Of a stretch of DNA of 64,000 nt, positions 1 to 8,279 are shown piece by piece. The notes below the pieces were generated by a model, which ran no database searches, was not told the DNA's origin, and saw only the letters and a program-made list of their open reading frames with translations. Each line of letters opens with the position of its first letter. Within the stretch, counting starts at the first letter, position 1. The stretch comes from Pseudomonas sp. TMP9 (GTDB lineage Bacteria > Pseudomonadota > Gammaproteobacteria > Pseudomonadales > Pseudomonadaceae), in the NCBI RefSeq assembly GCF_037943105.1, contig NZ_CP149803.1:1302001-1366000 (forward strand), given 5' to 3'. Made by a program: the position numbers and the translations under genes.

Positions 1-1
1 G

Positions 2-1063
2 ATCCGCCTAGCCTGCCGCAGCCAATGCCCAGTGTCTTGGCACCAGATGCACCTCTGGGACCCCAGCCTGACTCCAGGCAATAACGATCTTGCGCTGCTG
101 CGCGACGTGGCCAAACGCAACAGCTTGGGTTTGCTGGTTGAAGACGAAAATGCTCAAGCAGTTTCCTTAGAGCGCTTGCAAATGGCCGCTGAGGACAAAT
201 GGTACGCCCCCGATCCTGGCCAAGATGAAGCCGCCAAAGCCAATGAAAAGCTAGACCAGGAACAACGCGCAAAAGCGGCGCAGCTGATTAAGCAGCAGCG
301 TTTACGCATCAGCAGCCTGACTCAACAATACGAAGATGAACTGGCTAAATTTAAGTTGGCCAGCGAGCAGCAGGGCAGCAGTTTGCAGGCGCAGATCCAC
401 AGCCTGCAGCAAACGCTGCGCCAGCAGGAAGAACACAACGCCGCGCTTAAGGCGCAACTGGCGGCTCAGGCGGCGAACTTCCAGACCTCACGGGAGAAAA
501 TGACCGAACAATTGCGCGCCCTAGAGCGTGTTGGCCGCAGTGACAGTGACAGCCTGCGGGCGCAGTACGAAGGTGAAATGCAGGCCAAAATCGTCTCTGC
601 GGTGGCCGAATACAAAGAGCAAATTGCCATTCGCGATGTCGAGTTAGCCTATCGCGGCGAACAAGACACCCAGGCGCTGCAAGAAATCACTCGCCTCAAG
701 CGCGCCTATGCTGACTTAGCCAGCCAAGGCGGTGAGCAGATCCTTGAGCGGTTGGCCAAGCTTGGCGTGGTATTTGTGGTGTATCACCCAGGTGCCGGCC
801 ATCTGACCATTGCCTTGCAAGATATCGCCGCCTACCAAGACAACCCAATGGCCTACGCCGCCGGCAAATGTTTTGTCAGCGAAGAGCAATACCGTCACTG
901 GCTGGCGCACTACCAGCAACCCAGTTGTGAGGCTCTGCTGCCGAGCGGCGAGCGCTGCGCCATCCCGATTGACCGTGTCGATTCGCCCAGTCGTTTCGCC
1001 TCAGGGCAATCTAATTGCTGCACGCGGCACAAAGCCAGCAGTCGCCTACGCACTGTCAGTTAA
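2..1063 (+). CDS. C-terminal part of a coiled-coil protein of unknown function
   Basis: The reading frame is open to the left edge of the window, so the true start is probably upstream; the first possible start codon inside the window is a GTG at 32. The visible part (about 353 codons) has a long Gln/Glu/Ala/Lys-rich segment, roughly the middle 150 residues, typical of an extended coiled coil. A globular C-terminal part follows and ends in a Cys/His-rich stretch (CEALLPSGERC, then CCTRHK) that could bind zinc. I see no signal peptide or membrane segment in the visible part. I do not recognise the family. The next gene begins within a few bases of its stop, so the two are probably co-transcribed. 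Confidence 0.7.
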   Translation: MRLACRSQCPVSWHQMHLWDPSLTPGNNDLALLRDVAKRNSLGLLVEDENAQAVSLERLQMAAEDKWYAPDPGQDEAAKANEKLDQEQRAKAAQLIKQQRLRISSLTQQYEDELAKFKLASEQQGSSLQAQIHSLQQTLRQQEEHNAALKAQLAAQAANFQTSREKMTEQLRALERVGRSDSDSLRAQYEGEMQAKIVSAVAEYKEQIAIRDVELAYRGEQDTQALQEITRLKRAYADLASQGGEQILERLAKLGVVFVVYHPGAGHLTIALQDIAAYQDNPMAYAAGKCFVSEEQYRHWLAHYQQPSCEALLPSGERCAIPIDRVDSPSRFASGQSNCCTRHKASSRLRTVS

Positions 1064-1065
1064 CC

Positions 1066-2010
1066 TTGTCTGTTGTCCTGCCTGACTGGGCACCAAGCGC
1101 CCCTTTACAACCCTTGCAGCTGGATTGGTCAGCCGCCGCCGGGGTCGAGCTGGCGGTGTTGCGCTTGGATCTGCTTGATCCACTGATCAGTGGCAATAAA
1201 TGGTTCAAGCTTTCCGAGCATTTGCGTGCAGCCGAAGCGAGCGGCGCTTTAGGCGTTATCAGCCTCGGTGGTGCCCATTCCAACCATTTGCACGCGCTAG
1301 CGGCTGCCGGTAAACGCTTCAATTTCCCGACTGTCGGACTTCTGCGTGGGCATGCGCAGCAGACTTCGACCGTGAATGACCTGCAGGCCTTTGGCATGCA
1401 GGTACATTGGCTGGGCTACGCCGGCTATCGAGCCCGGCATGCGCCGGGTTTCTGGTTACCTTGGCAGGCCGATTATCCCGGTTTCTATCCGCTACCTGAG
1501 GGCGGCGGTGGCCTGCCAGGTGCGCTGGGCTGCATGGACTTGGTAAGGCAGGTTCGCGAGCAACTGCCTGCTGTCGGCTGGACGGATTATGACGCCTGGT
1601 GGCTGGCTGCTGGCACGGGCACCACGTTAGCCGGCTTGCTTTTGGCTGAAGCGGCGGCGCACCCGGTGTATGCCGCATTAGCCGTGCCGGTTGACCATGG
1701 CGTCGAGCAAAACGTGCAGGCGATTGTGCACGCTGCCGAGCTGCCCGTAGGGCGTTATCAGTTGCAGGCGGCCAGCCGCGGTGGCTTTGCCAAGGTGGAT
1801 GCTGATTTGCTCAATTTTATGCAGGCAGCTGAGGCGCAAAGTGGCGTCCTGCTGGAGCCGTTGTATACCGCCAAAGCGTTAATGGCGTTGCGCCAGCAGG
1901 TCGAGGCCGGTTACTTTGCTCGCGGCAGCCGCGTGGTATTTGTCCATACGGGCGGGCTGCAAGGCCGTGCTGCGGCATTGTCGCAGCCTGCACAGGCCGA
2001 ACATGGCTAG
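1066..2010 (+). CDS. PLP-dependent D-cysteine desulfhydrase / ACC deaminase family protein
   Basis: About 314 residues of a fold-type II pyridoxal-phosphate enzyme. The segment SGNKWFKL carries the lysine expected to bind PLP, and LGGAHSNHLHALAAAGK is the conserved helix that follows it in the ACC deaminase/D-cysteine desulfhydrase family; a glycine-rich loop AAGTGTT sits in the middle. Members release ammonia plus 2-oxobutyrate from aminocyclopropane carboxylate, or ammonia, sulfide and pyruvate from D-cysteine; the substrate cannot be read from sequence alone. I chose the TTG at 1066, just after the upstream stop, because family members begin shortly before the LPDW segment. A TTG at 1015 would overlap the upstream gene. 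The downstream rhodanese fusion starts 32 bp later, which hints at sulfur metabolism. Confidence 0.8.
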   Translation: MSVVLPDWAPSAPLQPLQLDWSAAAGVELAVLRLDLLDPLISGNKWFKLSEHLRAAEASGALGVISLGGAHSNHLHALAAAGKRFNFPTVGLLRGHAQQTSTVNDLQAFGMQVHWLGYAGYRARHAPGFWLPWQADYPGFYPLPEGGGGLPGALGCMDLVRQVREQLPAVGWTDYDAWWLAAGTGTTLAGLLLAEAAAHPVYAALAVPVDHGVEQNVQAIVHAAELPVGRYQLQAASRGGFAKVDADLLNFMQAAEAQSGVLLEPLYTAKALMALRQQVEAGYFARGSRVVFVHTGGLQGRAAALSQPAQAEHG

Positions 2011-2042
2011 ACTGAACTTCACCAGCGGAGCCTGGATATTCC

Positions 2043-3152
2043 ATGAGCGAACCCCTTAACCCCGAGCAGTTGCGCAGCCTGACGCCACTTAATGTGTTGT
2101 CGGAGCAGCAGTGGCGTGAGTTGCGTGGGCAATTAGTCCCGCAGCCGTTACTGGCAGGGCAATTATTGTTTCGTCTGGGGGATCAGGCGCGCCTGACCTA
2201 CTACCTGCTGGCCGGCACATTACGCCTGCAATCGGTTGATGGTCAGGAGCAGCGTTTGCAAGCGGGCAGTGAGGCCAGCTGCCATCCGTTGTCGCCGAGT
2301 CTGCCGCGTTTGCATGAGGCTCGCGCCCTGACCGATGCAAGCGTGCTGGCACTGGATACCGCCACCCTCAACCGGTTGCTGACTTGGCGCTTGGCTTATC
2401 AGGACCTGTTGCTGGAGCTGGGGCAAAACCATGCCGAAGTCGAATGGCTGGAACGCCTGTTGGAAAACCCGCTTTTTGCCAAGGTGCCGCCGTCCAACGT
2501 ACGCGCCATGCTCGAGCGTTTACAGCGTATCGAGTTAGTGGCGGGCAGTACGGTGTTGCAGGAAGGTGATATCGGCGACAGTTGCTACTTCCTTAAGCAT
2601 GGTCGCGCCGAGGTGATTCGCGGCGCGGGCAGTGCTCAGCAGGTGTTGGCTGAGCTGGAGATTGGCGCCTGTTTTGGTGAAGAAGCCCTGCTGGCTGATA
2701 GCCCACGCAATGCCACCGTGACCATGTTGGAAGACGGAGCGGTAATGCGACTGGACCGCCAGGACTTCTTCGCCCTACTCAAAGCGCCGGTGGTCAACGA
2801 GGTGTCGTTGGGTGAAGCGTCGCGGCTACTGGCGGCGGGGGCGCAATGGCTAGATGTGTGCCTGCAGGAAGAGTACGAGCGAGCCCATGCGTTGCAGTCC
2901 CTGAACATGCCGCTGCAATTGCTGCGCTTAAAAGCCCGCTTACTGGATAAAACGCGCACCTACCTGTGTTACTGCGACAGTGGTAAGCGCAGTGCCAGTG
3001 CGGTGTTTCTGCTTTCGCAGTTGGGTTACAGCGCTTACGCACTTCGCGATGGCGTCGATGCGTTACCGGCCGTGCAGCGCGATGGGCTGATGTGTGAGAG
3101 TGGCTCGGGTTATCTGGCGCGTTCGGGCGGGCGCACCGAGCGCAGCCTGTGA
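2043..3152 (+). CDS. Cyclic-nucleotide-binding protein fused to a rhodanese domain
   Basis: The 369-residue protein has three parts. Residues about 15-135 look like a degenerate cyclic-nucleotide-binding domain. Residues about 140-255 are a second such domain with a well preserved phosphate-binding cassette (FGEEALLADSPRNATV), including the Glu that contacts the ribose and the Arg that contacts the phosphate in CRP/PKA-type domains. Residues about 260-355 are a rhodanese domain with the active-site loop CDSGKRSA. No helix-turn-helix or membrane segment is visible, so it is probably a cytosolic sulfurtransferase or phosphatase-like module controlled by cAMP or another nucleotide. It follows the PLP desulfhydrase-like gene by 32 bp. 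The ligand and the reaction are inferred. Confidence 0.82.
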   Translation: MSEPLNPEQLRSLTPLNVLSEQQWRELRGQLVPQPLLAGQLLFRLGDQARLTYYLLAGTLRLQSVDGQEQRLQAGSEASCHPLSPSLPRLHEARALTDASVLALDTATLNRLLTWRLAYQDLLLELGQNHAEVEWLERLLENPLFAKVPPSNVRAMLERLQRIELVAGSTVLQEGDIGDSCYFLKHGRAEVIRGAGSAQQVLAELEIGACFGEEALLADSPRNATVTMLEDGAVMRLDRQDFFALLKAPVVNEVSLGEASRLLAAGAQWLDVCLQEEYERAHALQSLNMPLQLLRLKARLLDKTRTYLCYCDSGKRSASAVFLLSQLGYSAYALRDGVDALPAVQRDGLMCESGSGYLARSGGRTERSL

Positions 3153-3162
3153 ACGTTTCGTG

Positions 3163-4107
3163 TTAATCGGTCGGCTGTGCCGGCCAGCGATCATTAACCA
3201 AAAATACCCGCTCAGCTTCCAGCCAACTGTGCTGCGGGCCTTCAACCATGCGCACGAGTAACTGTGCGTTAGCCTCGTTTGGCAATGCGGCGAGCCATTG
3301 GCTGAATTGCTCGCGCGTCCATAGATGCTCCTCTTCAATCCGCGCCGGTGCTAACCACGCTGACTTTGGCAGCGGCTGCCAGCGACCTTGATCTCGCCTT
3401 ACAAACGAGGTCCAGTCTGCACGGTGTAACCAATACCCACGCAAATGTACCGGGTTACCCCCACGCGGCGCGGCAAAGGCTTGCTGCCAGGGATAAAACA
3501 GATAGCCCGCCAGCCAAAGCGCTGCCTGTGGTGGCTGAATATTTAATTCGCTCAGTCTGTGTTGAGCCTGTGCACTTGCAGACAGTGGAAGCTGGTGCTG
3601 ACCCAAATGCGCCAGTTTGATATCCAGCCGATCATGGCTGCCCGGGCCGAGCCAGTGTGCTGGATCAACACCGCTGCACTGCGTCCGACCCAAGTACAAC
3701 TTTATGGCCAGTTCTAGGTGGTGCGTGCCTTCGTCATCACACAGCAACAGGTCCAGTTCGCCCAAAGTATGGCCTTGTTGGCGAATAGGCACGTTGGCGG
3801 CCACCACCTCGATATCGGGAGCGGCATGCAAAGCAAATTGCCAAAGCCGTTCGTAATAAAGCCCTAGGCGACGTATCGAGCGTTGGCTCAGCCACTGTTG
3901 CAGGGCGTGACTGTCGGCATCCACTCCAATTAACCAGTCAGCCAATGCGTCGGGTTGCTGGCTCCAGCGACTGGCCTTGAGTGGGTGGCGTTGCGGCCAG
4001 GGTGATTGCGCCAGCAAGGGCGGCGAAAGCAGTACCCAGGCCAGATCACGCACGGCCGGTTGGCGCAGCTGCAAGGGCAGGTCAATGAGTGAGGGGAGGG
4101 GCGTCAT
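3163..4107 (-). CDS. DUF1853 family protein
   Basis: This 314-residue cytosolic protein converges on the rhodanese fusion gene, with only 10 bp between the stops. I recognise it as DUF1853. The central segment (GELDLLLCDDEG, then HLELAIKLYLG) has the spaced acidic residues plus a Lys seen in nuclease-like folds, which would fit a distant relation to PD-(D/E)XK enzymes. The function is unknown; the nuclease idea is inference from that pattern only. There is no signal peptide and no transmembrane helix. Confidence 0.8.
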   Translation of the reverse strand: MTPLPSLIDLPLQLRQPAVRDLAWVLLSPPLLAQSPWPQRHPLKASRWSQQPDALADWLIGVDADSHALQQWLSQRSIRRLGLYYERLWQFALHAAPDIEVVAANVPIRQQGHTLGELDLLLCDDEGTHHLELAIKLYLGRTQCSGVDPAHWLGPGSHDRLDIKLAHLGQHQLPLSASAQAQHRLSELNIQPPQAALWLAGYLFYPWQQAFAAPRGGNPVHLRGYWLHRADWTSFVRRDQGRWQPLPKSAWLAPARIEEEHLWTREQFSQWLAALPNEANAQLLVRMVEGPQHSWLEAERVFLVNDRWPAQPTD

Positions 4108-4356
4108 GCGAAGAGCACAGCGCGTAGAGCCTATTTCGATCTGCTGCGTGTTGGTCCTGCTGCGTTAAAAGCCTTGGATGGGAGTCCAGACGGCTTGTTC
4201 GTTGGCTTCGCCAGCCGCAGGCTCTTGCTCACGCAGCGCCTTGCTTGGCTCAAGCGGGTGAAAGCGTAAACGCTTCTAGCCGGTCAGCGGTTTGCCGCTG
4301 CCATGGCCTTTCGCCCATAATCCAAATCACTGGATACAGAGCCTGGCGGGAGCACC
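4108..4356. other. Intergenic region between divergent DUF1853 and nadK genes
   Basis: A 249-bp region that must hold promoters for both neighbours. It contains a direct repeat CTGCTGCG separated by 8 bp near 4141-4166 and a small hairpin CAGCGG-TTTG-CCGCTG near 4286-4301. I could not assign a convincing promoter. Confidence 0.4.
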
Positions 4357-5244
4357 ATGGAGCAATTTCGTAATATCGGCATCATCGGTCGGATGGGCAG
4401 CACCCAGGCCCTCGACACTATTCGCCGGCTGAAGAAGTTTCTGCTCGCGCGGCACCTGCATGTGATTCTCGAAGACACCATTGCCGAAGTGCTGCCAGGT
4501 CATGGCCTGCAGACCTGTTCGCGGAAAATTCTCGGTGAAGTCTGCGACTTGGTGATTGTGGTTGGCGGCGACGGCAGCATGCTCGGCGCCGCCCGCGCGT
4601 TGGCACGGCACAAGGTGCCAGTACTGGGTATAAACCGTGGCAGCTTGGGCTTTCTCACCGACATTCGCCCTGACGAATTGGAAGTTAAAGTCGCGCAGGT
4701 GCTTGAAGGGCATTACCTGACAGAAAATCGTTTTCTGCTTGAGGCCGAAGTGCGCCGCAATGGTGACCCCATCGGCCAAGGCGATGCGCTTAACGACGTG
4801 GTGCTGCACCCTGGTAAGTCGACGCGGATGATTGAGTTCGAGTTGTATATCGACGGCCAATTTGTGCTCAGTCAGAAGGCTGACGGCTTAATCGTCGCCA
4901 CGCCAACCGGCTCGACGGCTTATGCGCTGTCTGCGGGTGGGCCGATCATGCACCCCAAGTTGGATGCGATTGTTATTGTGCCGATGTACCCGCATACGTT
5001 GTCCAGTCGGCCCATTGTGGTGGATGGCAACAGCGAACTGAAAATCGTGGTGTCTAAAGATTTACAGATTTATCCGCTGATTTCCTGCGACGGGCAAAAC
5101 CATTTCACCTGCGCCCCTGGGGACACCATTACCGTGGCTAAACGGCCGCAAAAGCTGCGTCTGATTCACCCTCTTGATCATAATTTCTATGAGGTCTGCC
5201 GCAACAAGCTGGGTTGGGGTAGCCGGCTCGGCGGGGGAGAATAA
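4357..5244 (+). CDS. nadK: NAD kinase
   Basis: The 295-residue cytosolic enzyme phosphorylates NAD+ to NADP+ using ATP. The GGDGS motif at residues 70-74 and the second conserved block ATPTGSTAYALSAGGPI identify the NAD kinase family, and the length is normal. The ATG at 4357 is preceded by GGGAG at a suitable distance. It leads a translationally coupled run: its TAA stop overlaps the ATG of the metallophosphatase (TAATG at 5242-5246), which in turn overlaps the rhomboid gene. Confidence 0.96.
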   Translation: MEQFRNIGIIGRMGSTQALDTIRRLKKFLLARHLHVILEDTIAEVLPGHGLQTCSRKILGEVCDLVIVVGGDGSMLGAARALARHKVPVLGINRGSLGFLTDIRPDELEVKVAQVLEGHYLTENRFLLEAEVRRNGDPIGQGDALNDVVLHPGKSTRMIEFELYIDGQFVLSQKADGLIVATPTGSTAYALSAGGPIMHPKLDAIVIVPMYPHTLSSRPIVVDGNSELKIVVSKDLQIYPLISCDGQNHFTCAPGDTITVAKRPQKLRLIHPLDHNFYEVCRNKLGWGSRLGGGE

Positions 5245-6218
5245 TGCACCTTGACCCTGCGCGTGGTTACGATCTGATCGGCGATATTCATGGCTGCGCG
5301 AAAACCCTGGAACATCTGTTGACTCTTTTGGGCTATCGCCGACAAGCAGGTGTTTGGCGTCACCCTGAGCGGATGGCGATTTTCCTTGGGGATCTGGTCG
5401 ACCGTGGGCCGCGTATTCGTGAGGCGCTGCATTTGGTGCGCGATATGGTCGCAGCTGGCCAGGCGCTGTGCATCATGGGCAACCACGAATTCAATGCGCT
5501 GGCCTGGAGTACCCCGGCAGCGCCCGGCAGTGGCGGGCAGTTTGTTCGTGAGCACACGCCACGACATGCCCGGTTGATCAAGGAAACGCTGCAGCAGTTC
5601 GAGGCTTATCCGAGCGAATGGCAGGCATTTCTTGATTGGTTTTATGAGTTGCCACTGTTTATCGATGCCGGGCATTTCCGCGTGGTACATGCCTGCTGGG
5701 ATGACAGCTTGATCCATCCACTGCGTGCGCAGTTTGCCGATGGTTGTATTGATGAACATTTTATCCAAGCCGCTGCGGTGTATGGCAGTTTTGCCAAAAC
5801 TGCGCTGGACCGTCTGTTACGCGGCACTGACATGCGCCTGCCGCACGGTATGACCCTGACCAGTGATGACGGTTTTACCCGTGCGCACTTTCGCACCAAG
5901 TTTTGGGAAGAAGACCCACAAACCTACGGCGATATCGTTTTTCAGCCCGATGCCCTGCCGGAACTTGCAGCGCAGATGCCGCTCAGTGAGTCGCAAAAAA
6001 TCCAATTGCTCAAATACCCGGCCGATCAGCCTTTGCTGTTTGTCGGTCACTATTGGCGCAGCGGCGAACCCGCGCCGATTCGCAGCAACTTGGCTTGCTT
6101 GGATTACAGCGCCGTGCTCAACGGTAAGCTGGTCGCTTATCGCCTCGATCAAGAAACACGCCTAGAGCCCAATAAATTTATTTGGGTAAATGTCGACAGC
6201 TCAGAGGCGCGACCATGA
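5244..6218 (+). CDS. Metallophosphatase (calcineurin-like, PrpE/ApaH type)
   Basis: The 324-residue protein carries the metal-binding motifs of PPP-type phosphatases: GDIHGC near the N-terminus, GDLVDRGP, and GNHEFNAL, with further histidines in the C-terminal half (VVHACWD, VGHYW). This pattern fits Ser/Thr protein phosphatases or diadenosine tetraphosphatases of the PrpE/ApaH group; the natural substrate is not evident. Its start overlaps the nadK stop and its stop overlaps the rhomboid start, so translation of the three genes is likely coupled. The pairing with NAD kinase makes a nucleotide substrate plausible, but that is inference. Confidence 0.85.
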   Translation: MHLDPARGYDLIGDIHGCAKTLEHLLTLLGYRRQAGVWRHPERMAIFLGDLVDRGPRIREALHLVRDMVAAGQALCIMGNHEFNALAWSTPAAPGSGGQFVREHTPRHARLIKETLQQFEAYPSEWQAFLDWFYELPLFIDAGHFRVVHACWDDSLIHPLRAQFADGCIDEHFIQAAAVYGSFAKTALDRLLRGTDMRLPHGMTLTSDDGFTRAHFRTKFWEEDPQTYGDIVFQPDALPELAAQMPLSESQKIQLLKYPADQPLLFVGHYWRSGEPAPIRSNLACLDYSAVLNGKLVAYRLDQETRLEPNKFIWVNVDSSEARP

Positions 6219-7081
6219 GTGCAATAGCGGCCATGCGCCTGCCTGAACAGGTTGACCTAAGTGGTTTTATCGAACTGTTGCAGCGTTTGCAGGTGCCCCA
6301 TCGCGTGGCGGAGGAGGCGGGTGAGCAGGTGCTCTGGGTGCCTGAAGAGTCGTTAGCTGAGCACGTGCGCGCGCTCTATGCGCGTTATCCGCACGGCGAT
6401 GCGACTGTCGCGCAGTCATTGCCTCTGGCAGCCAACACCGCGCCAAGCGTTGCCCAGCAATTGCGCGCCAGCCGCATGACGGCTGCCGTGCTGCTGCTGA
6501 CCTTTATCGCCGCAGCCATCACCGTGCTCGGCGATAACCTAACGACGGTCAGCGGGTTGAGCTTTGTTGATTACCGTCTGCAGGGCGATTACATCTACTT
6601 CAGTGACCTGAGCGACACCTTGGCCAGCGGTCAGTGGTGGCGGTTGCTTACACCCATGCTGATTCACTTTGGCATCTTGCATCTGGCGATGAATACCCTG
6701 TGGTTCTGGGAGCTGGGGCGCCGCATTGAAGCGCGGCAAGGGCCATGGACGCTGCTCGTGCTGACGCTGTTATTCAGCCTGGCGGCCAATTTTGCCCAAT
6801 ACCTGCATGCGGGTCCCTCGCTATTTGGCGGTTTGTCTGGGGTGCTTTACGGGCTGCTCGGGCATTGCTGGATCTTCCAGCGGCTGGCCCCAAATAACGC
6901 TTACAGACTGCCGCCCGGCGTGCTGGTGATGATGCTGGCTTGGCTGCTGATCTGCATGACCGGTATTTTTGAGTTACTGCAATTCGGCGCGATTGCCAAT
7001 GCCGCGCACGTCGGTGGCCTGCTAGCAGGTTGTCTGACTGGGCTGGTGGGCGGTGTGCTGGCGCGTCAGCAGCGCAGTTAG
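6215..7081 (+). CDS. Rhomboid family intramembrane serine protease (GlpG-like)
   Basis: About 288 residues. A cytosolic N-terminal domain of about 95 residues (similar in placement to that of GlpG) is followed by six or so hydrophobic helices. The catalytic serine lies in the FGGLSGVLYG motif and the catalytic histidine in NAAHVGGLLAG; the HFGILHLAMNTLWFW stretch supplies the conserved His and Asn of the oxyanion site. It cleaves membrane proteins inside the inner membrane. I chose the ATG at 6215, which overlaps the preceding stop as ATGA, over an earlier in-frame ATG at 6182 inside the metallophosphatase gene. Confidence 0.9.
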   Translation: MSAIAAMRLPEQVDLSGFIELLQRLQVPHRVAEEAGEQVLWVPEESLAEHVRALYARYPHGDATVAQSLPLAANTAPSVAQQLRASRMTAAVLLLTFIAAAITVLGDNLTTVSGLSFVDYRLQGDYIYFSDLSDTLASGQWWRLLTPMLIHFGILHLAMNTLWFWELGRRIEARQGPWTLLVLTLLFSLAANFAQYLHAGPSLFGGLSGVLYGLLGHCWIFQRLAPNNAYRLPPGVLVMMLAWLLICMTGIFELLQFGAIANAAHVGGLLAGCLTGLVGGVLARQQRS

Positions 7082-7127
7082 TTAATCAACAGGCTGGTAA
7101 ACTGCCATTTTTGCATTCGGAGGCGCT

Positions 7128-7391
7128 ATGTCATCCTTTATCGAAGCGATTGAAAACATCACCCCAGAGATTTATCAGAGCCTCAAGCTGGCTGTGGAAA
7201 TCGGCAAATGGCCGGATGGCCGCAAGCTGACGCGCGAGCAAAAAGAGCTGACCCTGCAAGCATTAATTGCTTGGGAAACGCAAAACCTGCCAGAGGAACA
7301 GCGCACCGGTTATATGGGCCCGCAGGAATGCAGCTCAAAGGCTGAGCCGATACCTAATTTGCTGTTTAAGTCCTCGGATACCCTGCACTGA
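7128..7391 (+). CDS. DUF1315 (YeaC-like) protein
   Basis: This 87-residue cytosolic protein matches the YeaC/DUF1315 family (ITPEIYQSLKLAVEIGKWPD near the start; QNLPEEQRTGYM towards the end). The function is unknown. The start has a good ribosome site (GGAGG about 7 bp upstream). Its TGA overlaps the ATG of the DUF2797 gene (TGATG), so the two are co-translated; they are regularly neighbours in pseudomonads. Confidence 0.88.
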   Translation: MSSFIEAIENITPEIYQSLKLAVEIGKWPDGRKLTREQKELTLQALIAWETQNLPEEQRTGYMGPQECSSKAEPIPNLLFKSSDTLH

Positions 7392-8227
7392 TGAGTGAGT
7401 TGGCGCGTGGCGCCCTAAGTAAAATGGCGGCGCAGTTAGATGCGCCGGTGCAATACAGCTTTCGCTTAGGTGACGAGCTGCTGCCGGTCAATCCGCTGAT
7501 CGGTAAGACGCTGCGTTTGGAGTTTCTGGGTGCGATTCATTGCAGCCATTGCGGGCGCAAGACCAAGAGCAGCTACAGCCAAGGTTATTGCTACCCCTGC
7601 ATGCAAAAACTGGCGCAATGCGACCTGTGCATCATGAGCCCTGAGCGCTGCCATTATGATGCGGGTACGTGCCGTGAGCCGAGCTGGGGTGAGCAGTTTT
7701 GCATGACTGATCATGTGGTCTATCTGGCCAATTCCAGCGGGGTGAAGGTCGGCATTACCCGCGCCACGCAAATCCCCACCCGCTGGATCGATCAAGGCGC
7801 GAGCCAAGCGCTGCCGATTTTGCGCGTCGCGACTCGCCAGCAGTCGGGCTTTGTCGAAGACCTGTTGCGCAGCCACGTGGCGGATAAAACCAACTGGCGC
7901 GCGTTGCTCAAAGGTGATGCGGCGCCGGTGGATCTGCTGGCCGTTCGCGAGCAGCTGTTTGACAGTTGCAGCGACGGACTGACTGAGCTTCAGCAGCGCT
8001 TTGGTATCCAAGCCATTCAGCCGCTGAGTGATCAACCTGTGGTGCAGATTACATTTCCGATTGAAGCCTACCCGGCCAAGATCAGCAGTTTCAATCTGGA
8101 CAAAAATCCGCTGGCCGAGGGCACGTTGTTGGGCATTAAGGGCCAATACCTGATGTTCGACACCGGCGTGATTAATATCCGCAAATACACCGCTTATCAG
8201 CTGGCCATCCACGAAGTGGCCGGCTAA
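7391..8227 (+). CDS. DUF2797 zinc-ribbon protein with a GIY-YIG-like segment
   Basis: The 278-residue protein has a Cys-rich N-terminal half (CSHCGRK, CYPCMQKLAQCDLC, then CHYDAGTC) that should bind at least two zinc ions. Next comes DHVVYLANSSGVKVGITR with RWIDQGA shortly after, a pattern that resembles the start of GIY-YIG nuclease domains (Y-L...VKVGIT...R). The family is listed as DUF2797; no enzyme activity is established to my knowledge. It is translationally coupled to the DUF1315 gene. The nuclease resemblance is my reading and needs a profile comparison. Confidence 0.82.
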   Translation: MSELARGALSKMAAQLDAPVQYSFRLGDELLPVNPLIGKTLRLEFLGAIHCSHCGRKTKSSYSQGYCYPCMQKLAQCDLCIMSPERCHYDAGTCREPSWGEQFCMTDHVVYLANSSGVKVGITRATQIPTRWIDQGASQALPILRVATRQQSGFVEDLLRSHVADKTNWRALLKGDAAPVDLLAVREQLFDSCSDGLTELQQRFGIQAIQPLSDQPVVQITFPIEAYPAKISSFNLDKNPLAEGTLLGIKGQYLMFDTGVINIRKYTAYQLAIHEVAG

Positions 8228-8279
8228 GTTTCCATTTGCTAATCCGGCGCCTTGCGCCGTCGATAAAGGGCCACACGCC

